A stretch of DNA of 7,352 nucleotides from contig JAJYWG010000250.1 of the NCBI GenBank assembly GCA_021791615.1, positions 1-7,352 on the forward strand, in the 5' to 3' direction. The stretch comes from Actinomycetes bacterium (lineage in GTDB: Bacteria > Actinomycetota > Acidimicrobiia > Acidimicrobiales > RAAP-2). This document shows positions 6,690 through 7,352 of this stretch, one piece after another (positions within the stretch are counted from its first letter, which is position 1; every line of letters starts with the position of its first letter). The notes beneath the pieces are model-generated. The model had not been told where the DNA came from, did no database searches, and saw only the letters and a list, made by a program, of their open reading frames with translations. Made by a program: the position numbers and the translations under genes.

Positions 6690-6714
6690 ATGCGGAATTC
6701 CGCATAACGCCCAT
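6681..6714. repeat. 34-bp perfect palindrome at the right end of the RIT element
   Basis: The sequence reads the same on both strands, centred between 6697 and 6698. Its outer parts are ATGGGCGTT (6681-6689) and AACGCCCAT (6706-6714), around a 16-bp palindromic core, ATGCGGAATTCCGCAT. Within it TTATGCGGA and TCCGCATAA face each other across two bases. It straddles the edge of IR-R and reaches exactly to the junction with IS66. It is a likely recombinase recognition or crossover region. Confidence 0.9.
6706..6714 (+). repeat. 9-bp direct repeat AACGCCCAT, right copy
   Basis: It is the same-orientation partner of 3287-3295, in frame with the downstream IS66 half as Asn-Ala-His followed by HLREL. 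It forms the right arm of the 34-bp palindrome. Confidence 0.85.
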
Positions 6715-7287
6715 CACCTGCGAGAGCTCGAACGGGTGGGCGTGGTGTGGGACCAGGGTTGGGCGAACGACATGATCGATCTGCTGGTCGAGGCGAAGGA
6801 GGCCGTCGAACAGGCACAGGCCGACGGTCGTGAGCAACTCGAGCGTTCCACCTTGCACTCGATCCGTGTTCGCTATGGCAAGCTCGTCGCCAGGGGGTGG
6901 GCAGCCAACCCCGCTCCCGAGGTCGGCGAGCGCCATGGCATCAACAAGAAGGCCGCCAACCTCCTCGTCCGCCTCGATGGCCAGCGTGCCGACGTGTTGC
7001 GCTTCGCCACGGACTTCCGAGCGAGCTGGGATAACAACCAGGCCGAGCGTGACGTGCGGATGGTGAAGCTCCAGCAGAAGATCTCGGGTCCGTGGCGAAC
7101 CCTGGCCGGTGCCCGCGCGTACTGCACGATCCGCAGCTACATCTCCACCATGCGCAAGCACGATGTCGACCTTCTCGACGGACTCCGCCACATGTTCGAG
7201 GGTCACGCCTGGCTGCCCGGAGGGACGGCCAGTTCCAGTCATCGCTGCACGGTGGCAGCAGCGTACAGCGCGGTGGGGCTCTGGTAG
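6715..7287 (+). pseudogene. tnpC: IS66-family DDE transposase, 3' half
   Basis: These 190 codons continue the transposase, beginning HLRELERVGVVWDQGW directly after the repeated Asn-Ala-His. Visible IS66 signatures include the helical insertion (LVEAKEAVEQAQ) and DGQRADVLRFATDF. The third catalytic acid is the Glu in NNQAERDVRMVKLQQKISG (GAG 7045-7047; residue 370 if the two halves are rejoined). GARAYCTIRSYISTMRKHDVDLLDGL and MFEGHAWLP form the usual C-terminal end. The last 20 or so residues (from GTASSSHR) do not look like IS66, and they overlap the convergent transposase gene on the other strand. The native end therefore appears to have been replaced. The frame is also open leftwards through the inverted repeat to GTG 6574 (237 codons), which overlaps the third recombinase stop. 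On its own this half lacks both catalytic Asp residues. Confidence 0.87.
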
Positions 7288-7352
7288 CCGAGGCTCCGAC
7301 GGCGCTGGCCGTTGATGATCGAAGCGACATGGTCAGCATGCGCTGGGGCGAT
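7239..7352 (-). CDS. Transposase C-terminal end, partial (IS3/IS30-like integrase core)
   Basis: Reading in from the window edge on the minus strand gives 37 codons, open from 7352 to a TGA at 7239-7241: HADHVASIINGQRRRSLGY, then QSPTALYAAATVQR. The motif of a short helix, then basic residues, then LGYxSPxxLY is the usual tail of DDE transposases of the IS3/IS481/IS30 type, where it follows the catalytic Glu. The catalytic residues would lie outside the window. The gene converges on the IS66 transposase and overlaps its last 49 bases, which suggests this element's end cut off the IS66 right terminus. The family assignment rests on one short motif. Confidence 0.5.
   Translation of the reverse strand: MAPAHADHVASIINGQRRRSLGYQSPTALYAAATVQR

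Larger units (their letters stand above)
3296..6714 (+). mobile_element. RIT (recombinase-in-trio) element inserted in IS66 tnpC
   Basis: This 3419-bp insertion interrupts the IS66 transposase. It carries three tyrosine recombinase genes in one direction, each overlapping the next by 4 bases, between 114-bp perfect inverted repeats. That is the defining architecture of RIT elements. No cargo gene is present. The boundaries are set by the frame of the interrupted gene: LCNAH upstream, HLREL downstream, with AACGCCCAT at both junctions. The exact crossover cannot be placed within those 9 bases. All three enzymes have complete catalytic sets and the repeats are identical, so the element looks intact and recent. 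Confidence 0.92.
2423..7287 (+). mobile_element. IS66-family element (TnpC-only type), degenerate and split by a RIT element
   Basis: A single transposase gene runs from about 2519 to 7287 once the inserted RIT element (3296-6714) is removed. There is no room for TnpA or TnpB genes upstream, since the leader 2434-2518 holds only a small hairpin (CGCGCT/AGCGCG, 2498-2512). That fits the IS66 subgroup that has only the DDE transposase. The left edge abuts the truncated rhs gene. The right end is not identifiable and seems to be cut by a neighbouring element's transposase gene. The start coordinate is a candidate terminus, and the end coordinate is just the stop codon. Confidence 0.7.

Overview
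The window is high in G+C, with coding frames that favour G/C third positions. The Rhs cassette types and the TnpC-only IS66 look actinobacterial, possibly an acidimicrobiia-like lineage, but that placement is a guess from protein style. Nothing housekeeping is visible: the window is accessory DNA made of a polymorphic-toxin (Rhs) locus and nested mobile elements.

Left third (minus strand, read from about 2430 down to 98). An Rhs/YD-repeat protein lacks its N-terminal part. It keeps its last YD repeats, the Rhs core and a glycine-rich C-terminal tip. A small PH-like gene follows, its GTG start overlapping the rhs stop codon by 4 bases, which is the usual position for an immunity gene. Next comes an orphan Rhs C-terminal tip that begins inside the same core motif (AGDDPVN). 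This layout is typical of Rhs cassette turnover.

Middle and right (plus strand). The rhs frame ends at about 2430, where a TnpC-only IS66-family element begins. Its DDE transposase gene is broken twice. It has lost an estimated 50-60 codons just before the first catalytic Asp, and it is split at the conserved LCNAH/HLREL motif by a 3419-bp insertion. The insertion (3296-6714) is a recombinase-in-trio (RIT) element: three tyrosine recombinases with complete catalytic sets, each start overlapping the previous stop as ATGA, between perfect 114-bp inverted repeats. The right end extends into a 34-bp perfect palindrome. The 9-bp sequence AACGCCCAT lies at both junctions, and precise recombination between the copies would restore the transposase frame. 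Joining the ends in a circle would, by inspection, give a perfect palindrome of about 244 bp, which suggests how the element may recognise and cut its own junction.

At the right edge the IS66 3' end overlaps the C-terminal end of a second, convergent transposase that runs out of the window. The inferred order is rhs cassette exchange, then IS66 insertion into rhs, then RIT insertion into IS66.
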